Shown: positions 7,967-17,101 of the stretch, piece after piece
Layout: each line of letters opens with the position of its first letter
Numbering within the stretch: the first letter of the stretch is position 1
Source of the DNA: Planctomycetota bacterium
Lineage (GTDB): Bacteria; Planctomycetota; Phycisphaerae; UBA1845; PWPN01
Assembly: GCA_022711465.1 (NCBI GenBank)
Contig: JAKLEZ010000001.1
Coordinates: forward strand, 496,001 to 560,000
Direction: 5' to 3'
Length of the DNA stretch: 64,000 nucleotides
Notes under the pieces: generated by a model
What the model was told of the DNA's origin: nothing
Seen by the model: only the letters and a program-made list of their open reading frames with translations
Database searches by the model: none
Program-made: the position numbers and the translations under genes

Positions 7967-10891
7967 ATGCGATGGATGGCGAAGCATCGGTGGGAACTGG
8001 CGACCGGCCTGGCCCTGACCCTGCTTGCAGTCTCGACCCACGCGGGCCGTCTCGCTCTCACCCAGCGACTCGAATGGGATGGCTTTGATTTCCTGGTTCA
8101 GCGTTTCAGCCGCGTTCCGGCCTCCGACCGGATTGTTCACATCGACATCGACGACGACGCCCTGAATCGCGTGGGCAGCTGGCCCTGGCCGCGTGATCTG
8201 CAGGCGGAAATGATCCGCGACCTGAAGGAACTCGGCGCCGCCCGAATCATGATCGACATCGTGTGGAGCGAACCTCGCCCGCGGGAGCTGCGCGTGCCCG
8301 GACTTGATCGCTTCACCGACGTGGAAGGACCGGTCGCACAACTCGGGGAAATCTCGGAAGGCAACCTGGTCTACCCGGACGATGAACTGGCCGGGGCAAT
8401 CGCCGACGCAGGTCACGTCTGTCTGTCCATGTACTACGAAGCGGGCGGTGCAAGGCCATCCGCCAGCCGGCTGGAGGAGCAGCTGGCGGATCTGCTCCGC
8501 AGACAGTTCGAGCAGGATGCGGACGCCCTTGAGAAGGCGGTGGGCCGCGGCCGGGGCGCCGTCGAGGCCGTCCTGCCTGGGGCCAAGCGGCGGGTGGCCG
8601 AGGAACGCGTGACCGCCTTCCTAGCCGAGCATCCTCAGGCGGATTACGCCACAGTTCATCGTGCGATTCTCTCAACCCCCGCCAATCGGCTGACTGCCGA
8701 CCGCGAAGACGTGCTGGCGGCCTTCCACCGAGCCAAGAGCCTGCAAGTGCTGCGCGATCGCTGTCCCCCCGTTCCGGCGGCCCTCAGGGGCCGACTGCCG
8801 AAGGCCGATCACGTGGTCCCGCCCCTTTATCAGATCGGGATTGCGGCCCGACGAATGGGCTTCGTGACTTTCCATCCTGACGCCGACGGCCGAACCCGCC
8901 ATGTGCCGCTGCTGCTCGACTGGGATGGCCGGCTGCTCGAGCACCTGGCCTTTGTGACCGTCCGAGAAAGTCTGGGCATCAGGACCGAGGAGTTGACCTT
9001 TGACCATCAGGGGCGGCTGGTCATTGCCGGTCGTGACGGACGTCCGGAATACCGCGTGCAGCTGAATGAACAAGGCGAGATGCTGATCAACTGGCACGTC
9101 GCCGCCCGTGGCTGGCAGGAGTGCTTCGACCACAAGCCGGCCGCCTTGCTGCTGCGGCTCTCCGACTGTCGACGGCGGATGCGCGAGAACGACCAGGCTC
9201 GCCAGTGGAAGATCGGCCGGGCCATCAGCCTCATCAAGGACGACGCCGGATTCTCGCTCTACCGCGCCCAGGTCAACCGGATGCTGGAGCTGGAACGGAG
9301 CGTGGGCCGAGCTCGGCTGCTCGGCCAGGACGACAGCGACGCGTCGAGGAAGGACGCCGCCGAGGCACGGCAGCTTCGCTCGATGGTCGAACAGGATCAG
9401 AACGACACGCTCACCCTGATCCGCGAGGAATGGAGCCGGCTGCAGGCCGAATCGGATCCGGACAAACCCGATATCGCCGCCGACTACAAGCGGTTCAAGG
9501 AGGCCCACGAGTTGATCGCCGCCGACGTGGCGGAACTGGACCAGGCCATCGTCCAGCTCACCCTGGAGCACAAGCGCCTGGCCGACCAGATGCGCCCATT
9601 GTTCGAGGGAAAGACCTGCGTGGTCGGCTACACGGCCACCGCCGTGGCCGACATGGTAACCACCCCGCCCTACCCACGCGTGCCGGGCGTTCTGGTCCAC
9701 TCCAATGTGCTAAACAGCTTCCTGGTCGGCCGTTTCCGCACCTGGTCGAATACGAGCACCCAGGCAGGGATCATCGCCCTGCTCGGCCTGGTCGCGACGC
9801 TGGCCAGCATCACCCGCGGTCCCTGGACGACGTTCCTCCTGCTGGTTTCGATTGCTGTCGGCGCCGCCCTTCTGAGCGCATTCGGGCTGTTTGCGAGGAT
9901 GGACCACTGGCTGGCGCTGGTCACGGCCATCCTGTTGATGTTCGTCAACTGGGCCTTCATTGTCATGGTTCGCTACCTCACCTCGGAGCGTGAGAAGCGG
10001 CGATTCAGCCGTGCGGTCGCCCAGTACGTCTCGCCGGCAATGGCCCGGCGGATTGCGGACACCACGGCCAAGCTCGACCTGGCCCCCGTCCAGGGCGAAG
10101 TGAGTTGCTTCTTCAGCGACCTGGCCGGCTTCACGCCCTTGAGCGAGCGCCTCGGACCGGAGGGGACGCGGACCCTACTCAATCCCTACCTCGAATCCAT
10201 GTCCGAGGTTCTTCACCATCACCGGGCCCTGATCAACAAGTTCATGGGCGACGGGGTTTTCGCCTTCTTCAACCCTCCGATCCTGCCGTGCCCGGATCAT
10301 GCGGTAGCAGTCTGCGAGGCCGCACTTGACAGCCTCCGGGCGCTACAAGAATTGAAGGCCAGTCATGTCAACCACCCCCTCGGGCGAGAATTCGAGCGGC
10401 TGTTCGTGCGAATCGGGATCAGCTCCGGACCGGTCTTCGTCGGCGACTACGGCAGCGAGAACAAGCTGGATTACACCTGCATGGGCGACACCGTCAACCT
10501 GGCCGCAAGGCTGGAATCCGCCAACAAGTACTTCGGCACGGCCATCATGGTGGCCGGCAGCACCCACGATATCGCCGGAGACCGCTTCCTGTACCGGCGC
10601 CTCGGCGCGATCCAGGTAAAGGGGAAGAGCGAAGCCCTGGCGGTGTACGAGCTGCTCGGACGACCGGGGGAAGTGAACGCCGAGCTAGTTGAGGTGGCGG
10701 GGCAGTACGAACGAGCCGTGACCGCATTCAGCCGGCGAGACTGGCAGCAGGCCGATGCTGTTCTGCAGCAGTGCCTGCGCATCAGGCCCGGCGACTTGGC
10801 CGTCGAACGCTATCGGGAGACCATCCGGCGATACCTGTCCGCACCCCCGCCGCCGGAATGGCATGGCGAAATCGAGCTGACCGAGAAGTGA
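7967..10891 (+). CDS. CHASE2 sensor with class III adenylate/guanylate cyclase
   Basis: 974 residues. An N-terminal helix (ELATGLALTLLAVSTHA) leads into an extracytoplasmic CHASE2 domain (IVHIDIDDDALNRVGSWPWPR; later GKTCVVGYTATAVADMVTTP and PGVLVHSNVLNSFL). Three membrane helices follow at about 598-667, then a class III cyclase at about 705-905. FFSDLAGFT and KFMGDGVFAFF provide the two metal-binding Asp residues, and KLDYTCMGDTVNLAARLE supplies base-recognition and transition-state Asn/Arg positions, so the domain should be active. Lys and Asp/Thr spacing favours ATP, but cAMP versus cGMP is not certain. The last 60 residues resemble one TPR pair. Two long helical insertions (about 158-265 and 390-545) make the sensor far longer than the usual CHASE2. 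Confidence 0.9.
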   Translation: MRWMAKHRWELATGLALTLLAVSTHAGRLALTQRLEWDGFDFLVQRFSRVPASDRIVHIDIDDDALNRVGSWPWPRDLQAEMIRDLKELGAARIMIDIVWSEPRPRELRVPGLDRFTDVEGPVAQLGEISEGNLVYPDDELAGAIADAGHVCLSMYYEAGGARPSASRLEEQLADLLRRQFEQDADALEKAVGRGRGAVEAVLPGAKRRVAEERVTAFLAEHPQADYATVHRAILSTPANRLTADREDVLAAFHRAKSLQVLRDRCPPVPAALRGRLPKADHVVPPLYQIGIAARRMGFVTFHPDADGRTRHVPLLLDWDGRLLEHLAFVTVRESLGIRTEELTFDHQGRLVIAGRDGRPEYRVQLNEQGEMLINWHVAARGWQECFDHKPAALLLRLSDCRRRMRENDQARQWKIGRAISLIKDDAGFSLYRAQVNRMLELERSVGRARLLGQDDSDASRKDAAEARQLRSMVEQDQNDTLTLIREEWSRLQAESDPDKPDIAADYKRFKEAHELIAADVAELDQAIVQLTLEHKRLADQMRPLFEGKTCVVGYTATAVADMVTTPPYPRVPGVLVHSNVLNSFLVGRFRTWSNTSTQAGIIALLGLVATLASITRGPWTTFLLLVSIAVGAALLSAFGLFARMDHWLALVTAILLMFVNWAFIVMVRYLTSEREKRRFSRAVAQYVSPAMARRIADTTAKLDLAPVQGEVSCFFSDLAGFTPLSERLGPEGTRTLLNPYLESMSEVLHHHRALINKFMGDGVFAFFNPPILPCPDHAVAVCEAALDSLRALQELKASHVNHPLGREFERLFVRIGISSGPVFVGDYGSENKLDYTCMGDTVNLAARLESANKYFGTAIMVAGSTHDIAGDRFLYRRLGAIQVKGKSEALAVYELLGRPGEVNAELVEVAGQYERAVTAFSRRDWQQADAVLQQCLRIRPGDLAVERYRETIRRYLSAPPPPEWHGEIELTEK

Positions 10892-10904
10892 CGGCGGCGG
10901 CGGA

Positions 10905-13900
10905 TCACGGCAGGCAGGCTGAGTCCACCGCCACGCCGGCACCGCTCAGGCAGCCGATGAGCAGGCGGAAATCGGTATCATTGACAAAACCGTCGGCATT
11001 GAGGTCGGCATCATGACAGGCGGCGTCGGTTTGCGGTTCCAGCGAGCCGAGGAGGCACGCCTGCATGTGACCGGCGTCATCCAAGTCGACATCACCATCG
11101 GCATTGAAGTCGGCCTGATGCACCAGCGGGCATGCGGAATAGGCGGCGTAGTCTGAACCGCAGAAGTCGGCCGGCAAGCCGCTGCCCGGGGACAGGCCGA
11201 CCAGGCCGTGAATCGGAGCCAGGCTCAGATAAGTCGCCCGCACCCGGCCGCTGAAGAACATCTCGATCTGGAAGCTGCTCACCGTGCTGGCCCCATACTC
11301 GGGCACGCCCTGCCAGGTGACGACCACCCGATCGGCCAGCTGGTGCCAGGAGACGGTGCCCGCCGACGACGGATCCAGGTCACCGAAGATCCCGGACACC
11401 CGAGGCAGGCGGAAATGATCGGCCGCCGAGGCGCTCCAGTCCGCATCACCCTCATCGAAGGTGATGTAGCCGTTGCTGCTCACGAAGAAGGTGGAGTGCA
11501 TCTGACCGAAGAAGGGTATCTCCGCGCCATCGGCGAGGACGACCTGCTGGTAGGCGTCGTCACTGAGACTCAGCGTCGTCCCGCTCGACGGATCCACGGG
11601 GAAGGCTGTCGCCGAGCTTTGGCACACGGCGTAGGTTCCACTCGCGCTGCCGTAAGTGAACGTCCACGACTTGTTGGCAAGGCTGCTGCTGTCTCCGTCA
11701 AAAAGCGCCGTCAGGTAATCCGGCTGGACGAGGGTCGCCAGGACACGGCAACTTCCACCGTTGTCGTCCAAGACCTCATTACCCGCAGCATCTGTGGCCC
11801 GCACGCCAAACGCGTAGGTCGTGGCCGGCGTCAGGCCGGTGAGCGTGATCTGGTGCGACGTCGCTCCAGGAGAGCCAAGGCGAATGTCGGAGAGTGATCC
11901 GCACTGGCTGCCTAGCAGAACCGCGCCACTACTGGTCTCGTTGGCCTCGAATGACACGATCGCGGTGCGGGCGGTGATGTCGCTGATGGCTATGTTGGAG
12001 ATGATCGGGGCAACGCAGTCCACCACCGCCGCGTCGGTCGCCGCCACCTGCTGGCCGGTCCCGTCATCCGCATCGACGTAGGTCGCAGTCACCGTCTGAC
12101 CATCGCTCACCTCGAGGATACCGCTTCCGCCGCTGGGTGCCCCCTGCACGGTCGAGATGGAGCCGGTGAACATGCCGCTGTCGGCTGGCGTCTCCCGAAC
12201 CGTCACCTCCTCTGCGTCATCACCCACGACCAGCGTGACAACCTGCGTACCCTGGCCACGCACGCCGGAGTCAAGCAGCGTGACGCCGACGGTATCCGCG
12301 CACCGATAACTCTTGCGGTCCACGGTCACCGCCGCGGTCGGCCCCGGACCTGAACCGCTGATCAGCAGCGAGTAGTACTGCTGCCCGCCGGTCAACGTGC
12401 CCTTGCAGCTCACGCGGACCGTGTAGTAGCCTGATGTCGGCTTGGCGACAACCACCTGCTCGACGTTGTCGCGGATGTTGTCGCCCGTGGTGGCGGCAGC
12501 CGAGGGGTTGGTCGGATCGAGAATCCAGGGCAGGTGAACGGCTGCCTCAGCCGGCGCCACGATTCGGAGATCGAGGTCGTTCACCAGGCAAACCGCAGCG
12601 TTGTCCAGTCCGGTCACGACTGCCGCCGGCGGATCCGTCCAGCAGAGCGTGGCCTTCAGGGTGTGCACACCATCCCAGGTGACGCGGTAGGTATCCACGG
12701 CGTGGGTACCGGTCAGAAGGCCCTCGACCAGGCCCCGGGCGACAGGGATATCACGACAACTCCGCAGGTGATCCGAAGCAGTCTTGACGTTCACCAATCC
12801 CCAGCCGGTTCGGTAGTCGGGCCCTGCATTGCCGAGATCGTCGGTGGTGTGGATCAGCAGCCCTTTTAGCGTGCTGGACCGCATGTATTGCCCAGGAAAG
12901 AGCAAGCCGTAGTCCTGGACCAGGAGCATGGCCGACCCGCTGGCGTTGGGTGTGGCCATGCTCGTTCCGTTCATGCTGGCGTAGCTTTCATTCGATGCTG
13001 CGGTGCAGGAATACAGGCTCGCGCCGTTAGCCACGACATCCGGCTTGACCCGACCGTCGTCGGTCGGTCCCCAGCAACTGAATGTGGTCATGGTGGCAGC
13101 GGCCAGCGAACGTACACCACTCGCCACCGCGTCGTTCACCGCCCCGACGGTCACGATGTTCTTGGCGTTGCCGACGAGGGAGATGGTATCGTATCCTCCG
13201 TTGTCCCACCCGTCATTGTACGGATCGGTGGTCGAATCGTAGGTCTTGGTCACCCAATCACCGCCGTTCTCGTACTGGAACGAACTGCCCGACGAAGGAG
13301 CTTTCTCGTTCCGATCGTTGCCCGCAGCGACAAACGGCAGAAAATACGGGGCATCGTGACAGAGCATGTCCCAGTCGTGGGCGAGGCTGTCATACTGCCC
13401 GAAACTGTCCGACTCGCGATGACCCCAGGTCCCGTACCAGCGAGGCGGCGTCGTGCTGTGCGACCAACCGGCCAGATACCCATAGGAATGACTGGAGACC
13501 TGGAGCGTTCCCGCCTCCCCCGGTTCGGCCATCGCCCGCAAGGTCATCTCCGCGACGTCGTTCGTCCAGTCGTAGGAATCGATGGCCACCCCGGGAGCCA
13601 TCCCCAACGCCGCCGCAGTCACGCCCGCCCCACCGATCGTACCGCTGACGTGCGTGGCGTGATCGGCAGCGGCAACCACATCCCGGACGGTCACCCGTGT
13701 CCCGAACTCCTGGTGTGTGGCCCGAACGGCCGCACCGTCCCAGACGCCGATCGACAGGCCCTCGCCATTGAGGTCATAAGGACTGACGTTGCGAATTTCG
13801 ACGGCCGCCGTGGAGATGGCCGCGTTCACGTTGCTGGTGGCGACGACCAGCGTGGGGCGGCCGTCCGGGGCAGCCATGAGTTCATACGTTCTGCCACCGG

Positions 13901-14120
13901 CGTGCCATCGCACCGGCAGGCCCCGCTGTTTAGCTCGCTGCCAGGCGACGGACTTGGCCGATTGGGCGGCGGCCGCCATGCTCCTGGACCGCGCGGCTCG
14001 GACCGCAGGCACCCCCAGAGACCGGCCACCCTCATCTCCGCCCCCCGCCTGCAGGACAGCCGTCGAGCTGACGACCGATAAAGCCGCCAAGAAAAGGGAC
14101 ACCAAGGCCCCCTGCTTCAT
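10905..14120 (-). CDS. Secreted subtilisin-like (S8) protease with dockerin-like C-terminus
   Basis: About 1,071 residues from the ATG at 14120 (MKQGALVSLFLAALSVVSST...); an ATG at 14135 is an alternative. The signal peptide is followed by an S8 catalytic domain: Asp in GLSIGVWDGAAVRATH (about residue 127), His in DHATHVSGTIGGAG (about 157), Ser in MNGTSMATPNASGSAML (about 387), with PFVAAGNDRNE as the oxyanion-Asn region. Beta-rich domains follow, including one FN3-like segment (ISNIAISDITARTAIVSF). The tail has two dockerin-like Ca-binding loops, DFNADGDVDLDDAGHMQACL and DLNADGFVNDTDFRLLIGCL. Such EF-loop tails are typical of Phycisphaerae secreted proteins. Monocistronic and convergent with the cyclase gene, with only 13 bp between stops. 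Confidence 0.92.
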   Translation of the reverse strand: MKQGALVSLFLAALSVVSSTAVLQAGGGDEGGRSLGVPAVRAARSRSMAAAAQSAKSVAWQRAKQRGLPVRWHAGGRTYELMAAPDGRPTLVVATSNVNAAISTAAVEIRNVSPYDLNGEGLSIGVWDGAAVRATHQEFGTRVTVRDVVAAADHATHVSGTIGGAGVTAAALGMAPGVAIDSYDWTNDVAEMTLRAMAEPGEAGTLQVSSHSYGYLAGWSHSTTPPRWYGTWGHRESDSFGQYDSLAHDWDMLCHDAPYFLPFVAAGNDRNEKAPSSGSSFQYENGGDWVTKTYDSTTDPYNDGWDNGGYDTISLVGNAKNIVTVGAVNDAVASGVRSLAAATMTTFSCWGPTDDGRVKPDVVANGASLYSCTAASNESYASMNGTSMATPNASGSAMLLVQDYGLLFPGQYMRSSTLKGLLIHTTDDLGNAGPDYRTGWGLVNVKTASDHLRSCRDIPVARGLVEGLLTGTHAVDTYRVTWDGVHTLKATLCWTDPPAAVVTGLDNAAVCLVNDLDLRIVAPAEAAVHLPWILDPTNPSAAATTGDNIRDNVEQVVVAKPTSGYYTVRVSCKGTLTGGQQYYSLLISGSGPGPTAAVTVDRKSYRCADTVGVTLLDSGVRGQGTQVVTLVVGDDAEEVTVRETPADSGMFTGSISTVQGAPSGGSGILEVSDGQTVTATYVDADDGTGQQVAATDAAVVDCVAPIISNIAISDITARTAIVSFEANETSSGAVLLGSQCGSLSDIRLGSPGATSHQITLTGLTPATTYAFGVRATDAAGNEVLDDNGGSCRVLATLVQPDYLTALFDGDSSSLANKSWTFTYGSASGTYAVCQSSATAFPVDPSSGTTLSLSDDAYQQVVLADGAEIPFFGQMHSTFFVSSNGYITFDEGDADWSASAADHFRLPRVSGIFGDLDPSSAGTVSWHQLADRVVVTWQGVPEYGASTVSSFQIEMFFSGRVRATYLSLAPIHGLVGLSPGSGLPADFCGSDYAAYSACPLVHQADFNADGDVDLDDAGHMQACLLGSLEPQTDAACHDADLNADGFVNDTDFRLLIGCLSGAGVAVDSACLP

Positions 14121-14182
14121 CCCACACTGCCGCATACTCTATTGTAGGATGTTTCCGGGTATCGCTGCCCCGTTTGAAGGCG

Positions 14183-15049
14183 TTACTGGAGCAGTCTCTC
14201 GGTCCGCAGAAGCTCGGGAACGGTGTCATCAGGGATCCCGAGATCCGTGGCAAACTGCAGCTCATTCATCGTCCGCTCGGTCTGAACCATACTGGACGCC
14301 ACCTGGTCCACCTGAGCCGAAATGAAGTCGGGCTCCTGGCGATTCACCGCCAACTCGCTGAGCGAGCGGATCTTGTTCTCGAGTCGTTCCAGTTCCAGTT
14401 GAACCAGTTCGCAATTGGCTTTCGCTTTCTGGTAATTGGCCAGCCGATCCCGGGAGGTCTGAAGGCTGTCCTCCAGGGCCTTGGCGAATCGTTGCCGTTG
14501 AACTTCGTCGCTGACCCCGGTTACGGCCTTGAGCCGCTCCTCGAGGCTCGCGATATCCCTCTGGATCTGGGCCTCGCTGGTCTTCTGCAGGAAACGCTCG
14601 ATGGAATACTGGGTGTAGAGCATCCGCAGGTAAATCCACAGAAGTCGATCCAGGCCGGCCCCCTGGGACTCCTCGAGGATGGCCGCGGGCTCGACCGCCT
14701 CCGGCCCCTTGAGCTGCTGGGCGATCTGGCGGAGCTCGAGGCACTGCGAACGAAGAAGACGGAATCGCTCGACCGATTTGGGCGGCAGGGACTGGATGAT
14801 CGTCCGGTAGGTCTGCTGAGCCGTGTCCGTCCCCTGCTGCCGGAACACCTTGGCTTCATGAGCGTCCACGTAGGCCTGGAAGCGTGAGTGGGAGGCCAGC
14901 AGTCCGAGGTAGGTCACCTCGCCGGCCACGACCAGCGGCACCCAGATGTCGGCCTGGCCGCTCAGCATGGCGAAACCCATGGCTCCCGCGGTCACCAGCA
15001 GGTTCCAGCGGTTCAGGAAGGCGACCTTGAGATACTTGGCGAAGCGCAT
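14183..15049 (-). CDS. Two-TM coiled-coil membrane protein, last gene of the PspA/AAA/ABC operon
   Basis: 288 residues. Two N-terminal hydrophobic helices (RWNLLVTAGAMGFAML and IWVPLVVAGEVTYLGLLA) are followed by about 230 residues of charged helix with heptad character (AQQTYRTIIQSLPPKSVERF, RDIASLEERLKAVTG, CELVQLELERLENKIRSLSE). The topology is a membrane hairpin with a long cytoplasmic coiled coil. It begins 10 nt after the ABC ATPase stop, so it is very likely co-transcribed and part of the same complex. No known family recognised. A role as a membrane scaffold linking the PspA-like protein and the transporter is an inference. Confidence 0.75.
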   Translation of the reverse strand: MRFAKYLKVAFLNRWNLLVTAGAMGFAMLSGQADIWVPLVVAGEVTYLGLLASHSRFQAYVDAHEAKVFRQQGTDTAQQTYRTIIQSLPPKSVERFRLLRSQCLELRQIAQQLKGPEAVEPAAILEESQGAGLDRLLWIYLRMLYTQYSIERFLQKTSEAQIQRDIASLEERLKAVTGVSDEVQRQRFAKALEDSLQTSRDRLANYQKAKANCELVQLELERLENKIRSLSELAVNRQEPDFISAQVDQVASSMVQTERTMNELQFATDLGIPDDTVPELLRTERLLQ

Positions 15050-15059
15050 GCTGGCAGTC

Positions 15060-16004
15060 CTAGTCGCGACCTTCCTCGAGTTTGCTGATCAGATCCCGAA
15101 TGAAAAACACCGTCTCCTGGAAACGCGGTTCGCGCTGCATCTCCCGGGACGGCCGGTCTGACGGCTCGATGGTCAGCTCCTTGAGGATTGTACCCGGTGA
15201 GTTGCTCATCACGTAGACCCGGTCACCCAGAAAAACCGCTTCCTCGATGGAGTGGGTCACGAAGAAGACGGTGGCTTCCACCGATCGCCAGAGGCTGACG
15301 AGGAGGTCCTGCATGTTCATCCGCGTCATCGGGTCAAGGGCCCCAAAGGGCTCGTCCATGAGGATGATCCGGGGTTGCAGGATGAGCGTGCGGGCGATGG
15401 CCACGCGCTGACGCATGCCCCCGGAGAGCTCGTGAGGGTACTTGTTGGAGTCCTTGCCCACGTCCAGCCCGACGCGCTTGACCCATTCCCGGCCCAGCTC
15501 CTGGCGCTCCCTCCGGGGCATGCCCTGGCACTCCAGGCCGAAGGTCACGTTCTCCAGGACGGTGCGATGGTCAAAGCTCGTATAGTCCTGGAAGACCATC
15601 CCGCGGTCCGCCCCGGGCTCCGTCACCGGCCGGCCCAACACCAGGACTTCGCCCGATGTCGCAGGATGCTGCGGCTCCAAGCCGGCAATGAGCCTCAGAA
15701 TCGTACTCTTGCCGCAGCCGCTGGGCCCGAGGACGCAGATGAACTCGCCCTTGTTCACCAGATCCTCGACCACGAAGGTCACCTCTTTGATGGCCGTGTA
15801 CTCGTTGGTCTGGCCGGGGTTGTAGGTTTTCGTCACCCGGTTGAACTGAACCACGTGGGGGCGGGCCAGTTCCTCCGGCTTGCGCACGTCGGGCAGTACC
15901 TGGCCCACACCGACCGGCTGGGCGGCCGAGAACCCTCTCACCGCGGTGCCAAGCGTGGCCGCGGCAGGTGCGGCAGTGACCGGGGCGAGCAGAGGATCAC
16001 TCAT
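15060..16004 (-). CDS. ABC transporter ATP-binding protein, NitT/TauT/SsuB class
   Basis: 314 residues. Walker A is GPSGCGKST (about residue 89), the signature is LSGGMRQR (about 192), Walker B is IILMDEPFGALDP (about 210), and the H-loop is FFVTHSIEEAV. These match the taurine/nitrate/sulfonate importer ATPases. A 40-residue N-terminal extension precedes the domain. The start ATGA overlaps the permease stop by 4 nt, indicating translational coupling. It should energise the permease encoded immediately upstream and so power uptake of whatever the SBP-OmpA fusion binds, or act as a mechanical signal source. Confidence 0.93.
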   Translation of the reverse strand: MSDPLLAPVTAAPAAATLGTAVRGFSAAQPVGVGQVLPDVRKPEELARPHVVQFNRVTKTYNPGQTNEYTAIKEVTFVVEDLVNKGEFICVLGPSGCGKSTILRLIAGLEPQHPATSGEVLVLGRPVTEPGADRGMVFQDYTSFDHRTVLENVTFGLECQGMPRRERQELGREWVKRVGLDVGKDSNKYPHELSGGMRQRVAIARTLILQPRIILMDEPFGALDPMTRMNMQDLLVSLWRSVEATVFFVTHSIEEAVFLGDRVYVMSNSPGTILKELTIEPSDRPSREMQREPRFQETVFFIRDLISKLEEGRD

Positions 16005-17038
16005 GGTTTCTTCTCCGGAGCCGAAACCGAGGTGACAGCAAGCTCAGCTCCCCGGCGGGAGCGCCAAAACAGACCCTTCAGATCCTCCCACAGATGCACG
16101 ACGAAACGCACCCCCGCGCGCAGGAGGCCGAAGCCCCCGTATCGATGCGGGAACAGCTCTCGCTGGGCCCAATACAGCATCCGGTCGATCGCCAGGGCCA
16201 CGACCGGAATGATCATCAGCACCAAGAGGATGTGCTCCTTCGGTCCGCGCCGCTGCGATGTGATGATGATGTCGCCCAATCCGCCGCTCTCACCGCCGAA
16301 CTTCACCAGTTCAGCCAGCATGATGTACCCGAACGCCAGCCCGAACAGCAGGCGCAGAGAATTGAAGATGTCCGGCAAGGCCAACGGCACCAGGACCTTC
16401 ATGATGATCTGCCGTCTTCGAGCCCCGAGCGTATGGGCGGTATCCACGTAGCGCATGTCCACGTCGCGGACCGCCTGGGCCGAATCCGAGATGATGAAGG
16501 CGACACAGGCAATGAAGATGAACATGATCTTCTGCTGCTCGCCAATCCCAAAGAGCGAGAAAGTCAGCGGGATCAGGGCCGCGACGGGTATGTTCCGACC
16601 GAAGATCGAAAACGGGGCAAAGAAGGCCTGGCACCAGGAGAAGCACCCGCACAACACCCCCAGCGGAACGCCAATCAGCGTGGCGAGGCCGAAACCCAGG
16701 GCCACGCGCCGCAGGCTGGCCAGTGTGTTGCGCGTCAGGGCCCGATCGAACCACAGCGTGTCGAAGGTGGCGAAGGTCTCCCCCGGGCTGGGCAGGACCG
16801 CCGGCCCCACGGTTCGGCTCTCCGCCTCGCCGCGGGTCACCAGCCACCAGACGCCCAGGCAGATGCCCAGGCACAGGGCGCCGAAAAGGACCGATTGCCA
16901 CAACGTCGGCTCACCGCGCACGCGAAAGAGCCACCCGATCGGGCGCAGGACCCCGCCCCCGGCGGCCCCCGGGGCGGCTGCCGCCAGCCCAGACTCCGCC
17001 GCTGCCGGCGAAGCCGCGGAAGAAGGCTGTTCACTCAT
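16001..17038 (-). CDS. ABC transporter permease, NitT/TauT class
   Basis: 345 residues. An Ala/Gly/Pro-rich N-terminus of about 28 residues is followed by about six membrane helices (SVLFGALCLGICLGVWWLV, VALGFGLATLIGVPLGVLCG, KIMFIFIACVAFIISDSAQ, LLFGLAFGYIMLAELV, ILLVLMIIPVVALAIDRML). The EAA loop that contacts the ATPase is DTAHTLGARRRQIIMKVLVP. Sequence style matches BPD_transp_1 permeases of the taurine/nitrate group. A charged C-terminal tail of about 50 residues is longer than usual. It is coupled to the downstream ATPase gene and lies 63 bp after the SBP-OmpA gene. Confidence 0.92.
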   Translation of the reverse strand: MSEQPSSAASPAAAESGLAAAAPGAAGGGVLRPIGWLFRVRGEPTLWQSVLFGALCLGICLGVWWLVTRGEAESRTVGPAVLPSPGETFATFDTLWFDRALTRNTLASLRRVALGFGLATLIGVPLGVLCGCFSWCQAFFAPFSIFGRNIPVAALIPLTFSLFGIGEQQKIMFIFIACVAFIISDSAQAVRDVDMRYVDTAHTLGARRRQIIMKVLVPLALPDIFNSLRLLFGLAFGYIMLAELVKFGGESGGLGDIIITSQRRGPKEHILLVLMIIPVVALAIDRMLYWAQRELFPHRYGGFGLLRAGVRFVVHLWEDLKGLFWRSRRGAELAVTSVSAPEKKP

Positions 17039-17101
17039 CGCCCAACCCGCTCTTTCGTGTCGTCACCCGGATCCTCCCTTACCCCTGTCCCGGTGGCTCA
17101 A

